Source: CAZWAP01 sp964632005 (lineage in GTDB: Bacteria; Planctomycetota; Phycisphaerae; Sedimentisphaerales; Anaerobacaceae). Taken from it: a stretch of 25,788 nt of DNA. The notes under the pieces are model-generated. The model was not told the origin of the DNA, did no database searches, and saw only the letters and a list, made by a program, of their open reading frames with translations. The stretch lies in contig CAZWAP010000034.1 in NCBI GenBank assembly GCA_964632005.1, positions 1 to 25,788 on the forward strand, in the 5' to 3' direction. Positions 14,882-22,189 of the stretch are shown here, one piece after another; position 1 is the stretch's first letter; the number at the start of each line of letters is the position of its first letter. The position numbers were made by a program, and so were the translations under genes.

Positions 14882-16768
14882 TCACCCGGACTTCTTCTCC
14901 AGGATGGCTTCAATCTGGTCTATTGCACGGTTCATTGCCTCGATGGTCTTCTCGAACGGTTCCGAGGTTGTCATATCGACGCCAGCCTTCCTGAGCAGGT
15001 CCACCGGGTACTGCGAGCCTCCGCTGGATAGAAAGGCGATGTATTTTTCGGCCGCGCCAGGCTCGCCCTTGAGCACGCTCTGGGCCAGCGCGGTAGAGGC
15101 GGTGAAAGAGGTCGCGTACTGGTATACGTAGAAGTTATAGTAGAAGTGCGGCACGTATGCCCATTCGATCGTGTACAGATCGTCGATATGGCAGACGCCC
15201 TTATCGTCGCCGTAGTATTTCCTGAGAAGCTCGCCGTACAGTTTGCTCAGGCTGTCACCTGTCAAGGGTTCACCCCGTTCAGCCTTTTGGTGGATGAGCA
15301 GCTCGAATTCGGCGAACTGTGTCTGCCGGAAAACCGTCCCCTTGACCCCGTCCAGATAGTTCATCAGCAATGACAGGCGGGTCTCGTCGTCTTTGATTTC
15401 GTTGAGCATCCTCTCGAACAAGAGTGCCTCGTAGAAGGTAGAGGCGACTTCGGCGACGAAGGTGGAATAATCGGCGGTAGGATAGGGCTGGTTCTTGTTG
15501 GAGTAATAAGTGTGCAGGGCGTGGCCGAGCTCGTGGGCGAGGGTGCTGACGTCTTCGTACAGTCCGTTGTAGTTGAGCAGTATGTAGGGGTGGACCTCGT
15601 AGGCGCCGCTGTTGGAGTAGGCGCCGGCCCGCTTGCCGGGGGTCGGGTAAACGTCGATCCATCGCTCTTCAAAGGCCCTTTTCACGACGCCCACGTACTC
15701 CTTGCCGAGCGGTCTTGCCGCATCGATGACGATCTTTTTGGCCTGCTCGAATGTGTACTCCAGGTCGATATCCTTGACCACCGGCGCATAGACGTCCGAG
15801 TACTCAAGCGTCTCCACGTTGAGCAGCCGTTTCTTCAACTTGAGGTAGCGATGGAACGAATCGAGGTTGTTGTTGACGTTTTCAATGAGCCCCGTGTACA
15901 CCTCCGGGGGGATGTTGTTCTTATCCAGCGCGCTTTCCAGCGAGGATTTATAACCTCGCGCGCGGGCATAGAAGATGTCCTTTCTGATGTTGGAGTAAAG
16001 CTGCACCCCGAAGGTCTGTCGGAAGTTGTTGTGGGCCTTCCAGAAGGCCCGGAAAACAGCCTGACGGTCCTTGCGGTTCGGCAGTGCACGGTAGCGCGCA
16101 TATCCGGCCTTGTTCAGAGTCACGGTGGTCCCGTCGCTCAGCTCGATCTCGGGGTAGGGCAGTTCAGCATTGCTGAATACCGTGTAGATCGAGGATGGGC
16201 CGATAGCAAGCAGGCTCGCCTGGGCCAGAATCTTTTCCTCCTTCTCCGAGAGGGTGTGCGCCTTCGTCCGTTGAATGTCGTACAGGTGCATCTTGTAGAT
16301 TCCCAGGCCGGCCTCTTTTCGCAGAAACTCGTCGATCCTGCTCTTGTCCATGGCGGCGATCTCAGGCTCAATGAACGATGCCTTGGTGCCGTACTCGATG
16401 CCCAGCTGCTCGATCTCCTGTCTCATCGCCAGATACCTGGAGTTGCGGGTGTCCTCGTCCGATTTCATTGAGGCGTAATTGTGCAGGCGCTCAAGCTCCT
16501 TGGATATCTTGCTGTTGAATTCAAGGCAGGCCAGCAGAACAGAGGGCGACTCGGCCAGTCGACCCTTGTATCGCAGGACACCGTCAAACTGGGCAGCCAG
16601 CTTCTCTTCGGCTTCGCGCCAGGCCTGGTCCGAGGGATACAGGTCTTCGAGCTTCCAGGTGTGCTCTATCGGGACTTCAGACCTTTCCCACGTCCGGCCA
16701 GCAAGCGGGGCCGGAAAAGCTACGAGTACGCCAAACAGCGTTATAACCGCTCTTGAGATCTTACACAT
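14882..16768 (-). CDS. pepF: Exported M3-family oligoendopeptidase F
   Basis: A 628-residue zinc metallopeptidase that cleaves short peptides. The thimet/PepF zinc site HELGHALH lies at 412-419, and Glu440 in FVAEVAS is the likely third zinc ligand. The flanking segments also fit PepF: AGAYSNSGAYEVHPYILLNYNG before the motif, and WAYVPHFYYNFYVYQYATS near 540 after it. The N-terminal lobe with VPIEHTWKLEDLYPS is the usual PepF start, but it is preceded by a hydrophobic leader (AVITLFGVLVAFPAPLAG, residues 7-24), which indicates export. Most PepF enzymes are cytoplasmic. The ATG at 16768 has a weak GAAGG about ten bases upstream. The gene lies 116 bases after the housekeeping operon and 174 bases before the PQQ-propeller gene. 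Whether it is soluble in the periplasm or anchored cannot be decided. Confidence 0.93.
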   Translation of the reverse strand: MCKISRAVITLFGVLVAFPAPLAGRTWERSEVPIEHTWKLEDLYPSDQAWREAEEKLAAQFDGVLRYKGRLAESPSVLLACLEFNSKISKELERLHNYASMKSDEDTRNSRYLAMRQEIEQLGIEYGTKASFIEPEIAAMDKSRIDEFLRKEAGLGIYKMHLYDIQRTKAHTLSEKEEKILAQASLLAIGPSSIYTVFSNAELPYPEIELSDGTTVTLNKAGYARYRALPNRKDRQAVFRAFWKAHNNFRQTFGVQLYSNIRKDIFYARARGYKSSLESALDKNNIPPEVYTGLIENVNNNLDSFHRYLKLKKRLLNVETLEYSDVYAPVVKDIDLEYTFEQAKKIVIDAARPLGKEYVGVVKRAFEERWIDVYPTPGKRAGAYSNSGAYEVHPYILLNYNGLYEDVSTLAHELGHALHTYYSNKNQPYPTADYSTFVAEVASTFYEALLFERMLNEIKDDETRLSLLMNYLDGVKGTVFRQTQFAEFELLIHQKAERGEPLTGDSLSKLYGELLRKYYGDDKGVCHIDDLYTIEWAYVPHFYYNFYVYQYATSFTASTALAQSVLKGEPGAAEKYIAFLSSGGSQYPVDLLRKAGVDMTTSEPFEKTIEAMNRAIDQIEAILEKKSG

Positions 16769-16821
16769 AGCAGTAAACCTTCACATTTTCGTTAACGCTT
16801 CAGACGACCGCGCCTCTCCTT

Positions 16822-16885
16822 GGCCGGCTGGAGCTCTCCGGGACTCGCCGAACGCAGGTTTCCGGTGCCCAGCGTGAAGCCGGCC
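16822..16885. repeat. 8-bp inverted repeat with long loop between Minf_1886 gene and pepF
   Basis: GGCCGGCT at 16822-16829 pairs with AGCCGGCC at 16878-16885, separated by 48 bases. The second arm overlaps the first base of the complement of the upstream stop codon. A long-loop hairpin could end the operon transcript, but no T-run follows and GGCCGG words are common in this GC-rich DNA. Confidence 0.25.
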
Positions 16886-17241
16886 TAAAATGAGAATCGA
16901 TCCTTGAAGACGGTTTGGAAATCGTAAACGTCGTCGAAGTCCTCGATCGAGTCGGTCGGCTGGGCACTCATCCACTTGTGCTTGATCATCAGGTAAACGA
17001 TCTCGCCGAAATCGCGGGTCGTTTGCACACCCCAGGTCTTCAGCACCAGCAGGGCCAGCCTACCCCATTTCTCCATCGCCAGTTGCCGCAGTCCCTCGCA
17101 GAGCGTCTGACCCGTCACGTGCCGGGGTTCCTCGGCTACCTTCTTGGCAGTGTAGCCAAGCCCCTCGTAGACAAACTTCATCGCCGCCGGGTCATACCGC
17201 CCGTCTTCCTTGGCAATTCTCTCGATGCTCTTCTTCTGCAT
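16885..17241 (-). CDS. Minf_1886-family small protein of unknown function
   Basis: A 118-residue soluble protein, probably cytoplasmic as it has no signal or membrane helix. It shows the pattern I associate with the Minf_1886 family: DGRYDPAAMKFVYEGLGYTAKK (13-34), PRHVTGQTLCEGLRQLA (39-55), LKTWGVQTTRDFGEIVYLMI (67-86) and an acidic end EDFDDVYDFQTVF (100-112). The family is found in planctomycetes, Verrucomicrobia and other groups and has no known activity. It starts 23 bases after the metG stop, with a GAG-rich leader, so it is very likely the last gene of the dnaE-tmk-holB-ricT-metG transcript. A role in translation or replication is possible from that position only. The family name is from recall and was not searched. 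Confidence 0.78.
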   Translation of the reverse strand: MQKKSIERIAKEDGRYDPAAMKFVYEGLGYTAKKVAEEPRHVTGQTLCEGLRQLAMEKWGRLALLVLKTWGVQTTRDFGEIVYLMIKHKWMSAQPTDSIEDFDDVYDFQTVFKDRFSF

Positions 17242-17264
17242 CTCTCAAGTCACCGCGGTATCGC

Positions 17265-19277
17265 TCAGCTGACCTGCTGGCCGGGTCTGGCTCCGGCATC
17301 GGCCGTGAGCATGAAGATGTCCTTGTCCCCCGTGCCCGCAGCCAGTATCATCCCTTCGGATACCCCGAACTTCATCTTGCGGGGCTTGAGGTTGGCCAGG
17401 TAGACCACCGTCTTGCCCGATAACTCTTCGGGGCTGTACGCCGTCGCTATACCCGCCAGGACCGTTCTGCTTATTCCTCCGACGTCCAGCTGCAGCGAAA
17501 GCAGTCGGTCTGCTCCCTCGACTCGCTCGGCTTTTACGACCTTTGCAATTCGCAAGTCGAGCTTGGCGAAATCGTCGATTGTACACTCCGGCTTGAACGG
17601 CTCGGCCGCCGGCATCCCAGCCGAATCGGCAGCATCCGATCGGCCCGTGTCCTTGCTTTCCTCTATCATAATGTTCACCTGTTCCTCGTCAATTCGCTCG
17701 AATAATCGCTCAAATACGCCTATCTGATGGTTCTGCAGAACGCTTTCGACCTGCCCGAAGCCCAGTTCACCCACGTTCAGGAACCGCTCCACTTTCCGCG
17801 CATATCCGGGCAGTATCGGCTTCAAGTAAATGGTAAGTATACGCACGGCGTTTATCACCGCCGTCAGTGTCTCCCGGGTCTTCTGCGGATCCGTTTTTAT
17901 CGTCACCCACGGCTGATTCTCCTCCACGTACCGATTCGCCCGGTCCGCCAGCGCGCTTACCGTACGGACGACGGAAGCATAATTGAGACTCTCATAATCC
18001 TGAATGATCTGGTCTTTTGCCGCCGCCAGTCTGCCAACCAACTCTCTGCCCTGCTGGTCCAATTGTCCGGCTCGACCGTCGAGCTTCTTGCTCAGCATCG
18101 GCCCGGAACGCGACGCCAGGTTCGCGTACTTGCCCACCAGGTCCGAGTTGGTCTTGTTTATGAAGTCCCTTATCCCAAGATCGATGTCTTCGATACCTCC
18201 GGTCAGTTTGCTTGCATAGTAGTAACGCAGGTATTCGGGGTCCAGGTGTTTAGCGTAAGTGCTTGCCTTTATGAAAGTCCCGCGGGACTTGCTCATCTTC
18301 TCGCCGTTGACCGTCAGGAAGCCGTGCACAAACAGCTTCTTGGCAGGCCGAAACCCCGCCCCTATCAGCATCGCAGGGAAAAACAGCGAGTGAAAGTACA
18401 TAATGTCCTTGCCGATAAAGTGGTACAGCTCATACTCCTGACCGTTCCAGAGCTCCTCAAAATCCAGGTCGTGCCTGTCGCAGTAGTTCTTCGCCGAGGC
18501 CATATATCCTATCGGAGCATCCAGCCACACGTAGAAAAACTTGTTTTCCTCTCCCGGTATCTTGAATCCGAAATACGGCCCGTCGCGGGATATGTCCCAG
18601 TCCTTCAGGCCGGCCGCGAACCATTCTTCCAGCTTGTTCGCCACCGATTTCTGGGCGTAGCCTCCTTCGATAAGCTCTCGAAGCTGCCGTTCATAGTCGG
18701 ATAGCTTGAAAAAGTAGTGCGTAGAGGTTTGTAGTGTGGGCACAGCCCCACACGTCGCACAGTAGGGATTGATCAGCTCGGTAGGCTGATACGTTGCGCT
18801 GCATACCTCGCACGAGTCGCCATACTGGTTCTCGGCCTTGCACCTCGGACAGGTTCCCCGAACGTACCTGTCGGGCAGGCTCATCTGGCAATTCGGGCAA
18901 TACGTCTGTTTGACGTCCCGCGTAACTATCGAGCCGGCCTGACGCAGCCGCTCGAAGATCAACTCGCTGAAATATCGGTTCTCCGGCGAATGCGTCGAGT
19001 AATAATTATCGAATTCGACCTCGAAGGTCTTGAAGTCCGCCGTGTGTTCTTTGTGCATTCGTTCGACCAGCTCTTCCGGCTCTATGCCGGCCTGCCGGGC
19101 GCTTATCATTATCGGTGTGCCGTGCGTATCGTCCGCGCAGAAATAAAGGCACTCGTTGCCGCAGGCCTTCTGAAAGCGCACCCATATATCCGTCTGTACG
19201 TATTCGACCAGGTGCCCTATATGTATCGGGCCATTCGCATAAGGCAGCGCCGATGTTACTACTATCTTACGAGGCAT
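17265..19277 (-). CDS. metG: Methionyl-tRNA synthetase with C-terminal tRNA-binding domain
   Basis: A 670-residue class I synthetase charging tRNA-Met in the cytoplasm. The HIGH motif is at 19-22 (PIHIGHLVEY) and KMSKS at 327-331. The connective peptide holds eight cysteines in four CxxC pairs (127/130, 143/146, 156/159, 173/176), which fits the type with two zinc knuckles. A helical anticodon-binding region follows, and residues about 565-670 (DDFAKLDLRIAKVVKAERVEGADRL onward) form the EMAPII/Arc1p-like tRNA-binding domain used for dimerisation. The ATG at 19277 is preceded by GGGAG at a suitable distance. It follows the RicT-like gene by 15 bases and precedes the Minf_1886 gene by 23, so the three are cotranscribed. 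Confidence 0.97.
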   Translation of the reverse strand: MPRKIVVTSALPYANGPIHIGHLVEYVQTDIWVRFQKACGNECLYFCADDTHGTPIMISARQAGIEPEELVERMHKEHTADFKTFEVEFDNYYSTHSPENRYFSELIFERLRQAGSIVTRDVKQTYCPNCQMSLPDRYVRGTCPRCKAENQYGDSCEVCSATYQPTELINPYCATCGAVPTLQTSTHYFFKLSDYERQLRELIEGGYAQKSVANKLEEWFAAGLKDWDISRDGPYFGFKIPGEENKFFYVWLDAPIGYMASAKNYCDRHDLDFEELWNGQEYELYHFIGKDIMYFHSLFFPAMLIGAGFRPAKKLFVHGFLTVNGEKMSKSRGTFIKASTYAKHLDPEYLRYYYASKLTGGIEDIDLGIRDFINKTNSDLVGKYANLASRSGPMLSKKLDGRAGQLDQQGRELVGRLAAAKDQIIQDYESLNYASVVRTVSALADRANRYVEENQPWVTIKTDPQKTRETLTAVINAVRILTIYLKPILPGYARKVERFLNVGELGFGQVESVLQNHQIGVFERLFERIDEEQVNIMIEESKDTGRSDAADSAGMPAAEPFKPECTIDDFAKLDLRIAKVVKAERVEGADRLLSLQLDVGGISRTVLAGIATAYSPEELSGKTVVYLANLKPRKMKFGVSEGMILAAGTGDKDIFMLTADAGARPGQQVS

Positions 19278-19292
19278 ATGCTCTCCCGGAGA

Positions 19293-20318
19293 CTACTGCC
19301 GGCGTGTTCGCTTGCCCTTTTTTCTCTTCGGCTGTGAGGTCTGTGGCTCACCGGCCGACCCCGCGTTCCCCGATTCTTTCGAATCGTTCTTCTGCTTGCT
19401 GGATGCGCGTTGTTCCGGGGACTGTATTATCTCAATATCATCGACATTCTCGGCCACCCGCGAGCCGTCCTCGTATTCAACCACAACCACTTGCGTCAAT
19501 ATCTGCGTATCGACAACCCGGCCGGACCCGTGCTTGGTCCGCACAGCGGTATTCTTTTTCGGCAGCCGCCTCTTGAGCTCCGTGTAGGTCTTGTCCTCGT
19601 ACCGCAGGCAGCACTTCAAACGTCCACAATAACCCGAGATCTTCGCCGGGTCCAGCGTCGCCTTTTGCATCTTCGCCATCCGCATGCTCACCGGCTTTAG
19701 CTGCCTTAGAAACCGCTTGCAGCAGCATTCCTGCCCGCAGCTCTCTACGTCGCCCAGCAGCTTGGCTTCGTCCCGCGAGCCGATCTGCCGCATCTCGATT
19801 CGTGTCTGATATTCATGCGCGAGCTTCTTGACCAGTTCCCGGAAATCCACACGCCCGTCCGACATAAAGTAGAAAATGATCCGCTCACCTCCCAGTATGT
19901 GCTCGGCATCCACTATCTTCATCGGCAGGCCCAGCTCCTTGACGAAGCGCTTGCAGCAGGCCATCTCTTCTCTGGCTATTTTCCGCAGGTGTTCCTGTTC
20001 GCTCAGGTCCGCGGGCGTGGCATATCTGATAAACTTGCCCCCCTTTTCGCACGGCAAATCGATCCCGCCGTCCCCGAAATACTTCTTTACCTTCTCCTCG
20101 CTCAACCTGAAGTGTCCCGCCCGGTATGCGGCCAGCTGCCCGACGACGCAGCCCAGCTCTAAGCCCTTGTCCGTCTTGACTACCACCTGCGCGGCAACCT
20201 TGGGCATCCTGCTTTCGTTGTGCTCGAAAAAGCCCAGCAGGTTCATCCGCCCGTAGCGGACCAGCATGTACTTCTTATTCTTTGCCTGTTTAGGCCTTGC
20301 TTCCGTCGCTTTCGGCAT
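19293..20318 (-). CDS. PSP1 domain protein, RicT/YaaT family
   Basis: A 341-residue cytoplasmic protein. The central PSP1 domain (about 55-245) has the family cysteine clusters: ESCGQECCC (192-200) and KISGYCGRLKCCLRYE (226-241), around PVSMRMAKMQKATLDPAK. In Bacillus the relative YaaT/RicT joins RicA and RicF in an iron-sulfur complex that assists RNase Y in mRNA processing; cysteines at these places hold the clusters. The C-terminal 50 residues are a charged, Lys/Ser-rich, probably disordered tail ending KRKKGKRTRRQ. No RicA or RicF gene is seen here. It lies 38 bases after holB and 15 before metG. The family call is firm; the RNA-processing role is transferred from Bacillus and uncertain in this lineage. 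Confidence 0.9.
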   Translation of the reverse strand: MPKATEARPKQAKNKKYMLVRYGRMNLLGFFEHNESRMPKVAAQVVVKTDKGLELGCVVGQLAAYRAGHFRLSEEKVKKYFGDGGIDLPCEKGGKFIRYATPADLSEQEHLRKIAREEMACCKRFVKELGLPMKIVDAEHILGGERIIFYFMSDGRVDFRELVKKLAHEYQTRIEMRQIGSRDEAKLLGDVESCGQECCCKRFLRQLKPVSMRMAKMQKATLDPAKISGYCGRLKCCLRYEDKTYTELKRRLPKKNTAVRTKHGSGRVVDTQILTQVVVVEYEDGSRVAENVDDIEIIQSPEQRASSKQKNDSKESGNAGSAGEPQTSQPKRKKGKRTRRQ

Positions 20319-20356
20319 TCAAACTTCCCGGGGCAATAATCTGTAACCCGTCTGGC

Positions 20357-21475
20357 TTAACCCCTGATTGTATCAGACCTTGCCAGACTAAACAACATCT
20401 GCTCAAAAATAAGCTTTTCATTGACCCCGGACTCGATCCAGCCGAGCAGACGGTAGCAGTTTGCTATTCTCCCGGCAAGCTGCTCGGTGTCCAGCCGTCC
20501 GCCAAGCCGTCCGATCTGTTCTGCCTGGTCGAAATTGATCGGCTCATAATGCTCGGCGACGCCGAGCTTCATCGCGTCATACAGGGCGGCTATCAGCATA
20601 GTCACGATGCTCTTTGCGGCCCTCCTGTTAATATCCGTCTTACTTGTGCCCGGCTCGAGATCCGCCCAGGCTGCCGCGAGGTTGTTGCTCTTGCCCAGCA
20701 GCTGCTCGGCCAGATCGACAATCTGCGAATATTCAAAACCGCCCGCCAAGGCGACCAATGCTCTTTTTGTCTCGTAGAGCTTCGCGCCGGAGCGTTCCAG
20801 CTCTGCCCACCGGCAGGCCAGGCCCACGCTGCCCTGAGCCAGGCGAGAAAAGTATCGAGCCGCGCCTTCCTCGATCCCGATGCTCCGGACCTTCTTGAAG
20901 ATAATCCCCTCGTCGATCGGCCCGAATCGTATCGTCTGGCACCTCGACCTGGTCGTAGGCAACAGCCGCTCAAGGCGCGTGCACAGCAAGATTATGCAGC
21001 AATGCGTGGGAGGTTCCTCCAGCACCTTGAGCAGGCAGTTTTGCGAGGCCGCGTTAAGCCTTTCGGCCTCACTGACGATGAAAACCTTCCTGTCCGAGAC
21101 GGTAGGCTTGGCCGAGACCTTCTCCACAAGAAACTCCCTGATAACGTCGACGGGCAGGTCGACGGGTGTCTTCTTCTCTTTTCCTTCTCTGGTGAATTTA
21201 ACAAGTTCCTTGTAGATGTGGCTGAAGTCGGGGTGTGCATCGACTGCAAGAGCCCGGCAGGATTCGCACGAGCCGCAGCTGTCGGCTGAACCAGCATCGT
21301 CTTCTGTCGCTGGGTTCTTGCAGAGCAGCAACCTGGCCCACTCCAGCGAGGTGGTGTATTTGCCTACGCCCTGCCGGCCGGCAAAAATATAAGCGTGCGG
21401 GACCTTCCCCGCCGCGAACGCCTTCTGCAGCAAAGAAACGGCCCTGTCCTGGCAGAAAATGTCCTTCAGTGACAT
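20357..21475 (-). CDS. holB: DNA polymerase III clamp-loader subunit delta'
   Basis: A 372-residue AAA+ protein of the clamp loader that opens and places the sliding clamp. It has a P-loop-like GRQGVGKYT (33-41), a zinc-binding module with Cys52, Cys67, Cys70 and Cys73, the LNAASQNCLLKVLEEPP segment (sensor region and box VI) and an SRC motif (TTRSRCQTIRF) giving the arginine finger. Gamma/tau (DnaX) shares much of this; delta' is favoured by the length and by the place next to tmk and the RicT gene. The ATG at 21475 lies eight bases after the tmk stop with no good ribosome binding site, so translational coupling to tmk is likely. The complete P-loop contrasts with E. coli delta', which does not bind ATP. 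Confidence 0.88.
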   Translation of the reverse strand: MSLKDIFCQDRAVSLLQKAFAAGKVPHAYIFAGRQGVGKYTTSLEWARLLLCKNPATEDDAGSADSCGSCESCRALAVDAHPDFSHIYKELVKFTREGKEKKTPVDLPVDVIREFLVEKVSAKPTVSDRKVFIVSEAERLNAASQNCLLKVLEEPPTHCCIILLCTRLERLLPTTRSRCQTIRFGPIDEGIIFKKVRSIGIEEGAARYFSRLAQGSVGLACRWAELERSGAKLYETKRALVALAGGFEYSQIVDLAEQLLGKSNNLAAAWADLEPGTSKTDINRRAAKSIVTMLIAALYDAMKLGVAEHYEPINFDQAEQIGRLGGRLDTEQLAGRIANCYRLLGWIESGVNEKLIFEQMLFSLARSDTIRG

Positions 21476-21483
21476 GGGATTGC

Positions 21484-22167
21484 TCAGCCGGCCCCGCAGA
21501 AAAACGATACCACCTGCTCTGTCACTCTCTCGTGAACTGTCTCGATGTCACCGCGGCCGTCAACAAGAAGAAAGCCTTCCTGTTTGCCGGCCAGCTTCAA
21601 GAAGCCCTCGTACAGCTTACGGTGGTATTCCTGCGGCTTTGCCTCCATTCTATCACGCTCGCCCGGCAAACGCGCCAGGCACGTCTCTATGTCAACGTCA
21701 AGGATTATCGTCAGGTCGCCCCAGATCCGCTCCAGCGAGCTTGTCGCAAGCTGCACCACGTTGGTCATTCCGAATCCACCCGCGTAGCCCTGGTAGGCGC
21801 ACGTGCTCGAGACCCACCTGTCCAGCACGACGCATTCCTTCTCCCGGAGCGCCGGCGCGATCTTCTCATCCCAGAGCTGTGCCCGCGCGGCCATATAGAG
21901 CAGAACCTCAGTCCTTGTGGCCATCGCAAGGTGAGCGGGACTAAGGAGGATTTCTCTTATCTTCTCCCCGATAGTTGTGTCCCCCGGGTCGCGGAAGCTC
22001 GCCGTCGGTACTCCCTGTTCCTGCAGCCACCGGGCAAGCAGCCTGGCCTGCGTGGTCTTGCCGCAGCCGTCCGGTCCGTCAAGAACTACCAGCTTGCCCG
22101 CACAGGCCCCCTTCAACCTCTTTTTATCCAAGATTTTCCTCGTCGATTTCCTTGCTTTACCGCTCAT
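21484..22167 (-). CDS. tmk: Thymidylate kinase
   Basis: A 227-residue enzyme phosphorylating dTMP to dTDP for DNA synthesis. The P-loop GPDGCGKTT is at 31-39, the DRW motif occurs in CVVLDRWVSSTCAYQGYAGG, and the lid region is near GERDRMEAKPQEYH. The usual REPGGT motif reads RDPGDT at 59-64. About 24 basic residues precede the core (SGKARKSTRKILDKKRLKG), longer than in E. coli Tmk where the P-loop starts near residue 8. The ATG at 22167 is chosen; a GTG at 22176 is possible and would add three residues. A later start would drop the basic extension, but no suitable codon is seen just before GKLVVLDG. It follows dnaE by 22 bases. Confidence 0.94.
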   Translation of the reverse strand: MSGKARKSTRKILDKKRLKGACAGKLVVLDGPDGCGKTTQARLLARWLQEQGVPTASFRDPGDTTIGEKIREILLSPAHLAMATRTEVLLYMAARAQLWDEKIAPALREKECVVLDRWVSSTCAYQGYAGGFGMTNVVQLATSSLERIWGDLTIILDVDIETCLARLPGERDRMEAKPQEYHRKLYEGFLKLAGKQEGFLLVDGRGDIETVHERVTEQVVSFFCGAG

Positions 22168-22189
22168 ACCAGCCACCGTCGCCGGAGCC

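Noticed and set aside
17242..17264. T-box or SAM riboswitch controlling metG
   Set aside because: metG sits inside the operon with only 15 bases before it, so there is no room for a leader. No such structure was seen upstream of dnaE either, where the leader is about 30 bases.
17727..18704. 325-codon open frame antisense to metG
   Set aside because: It mirrors a well-conserved synthetase core that includes KMSKS and the zinc cysteines; it has no features of its own.
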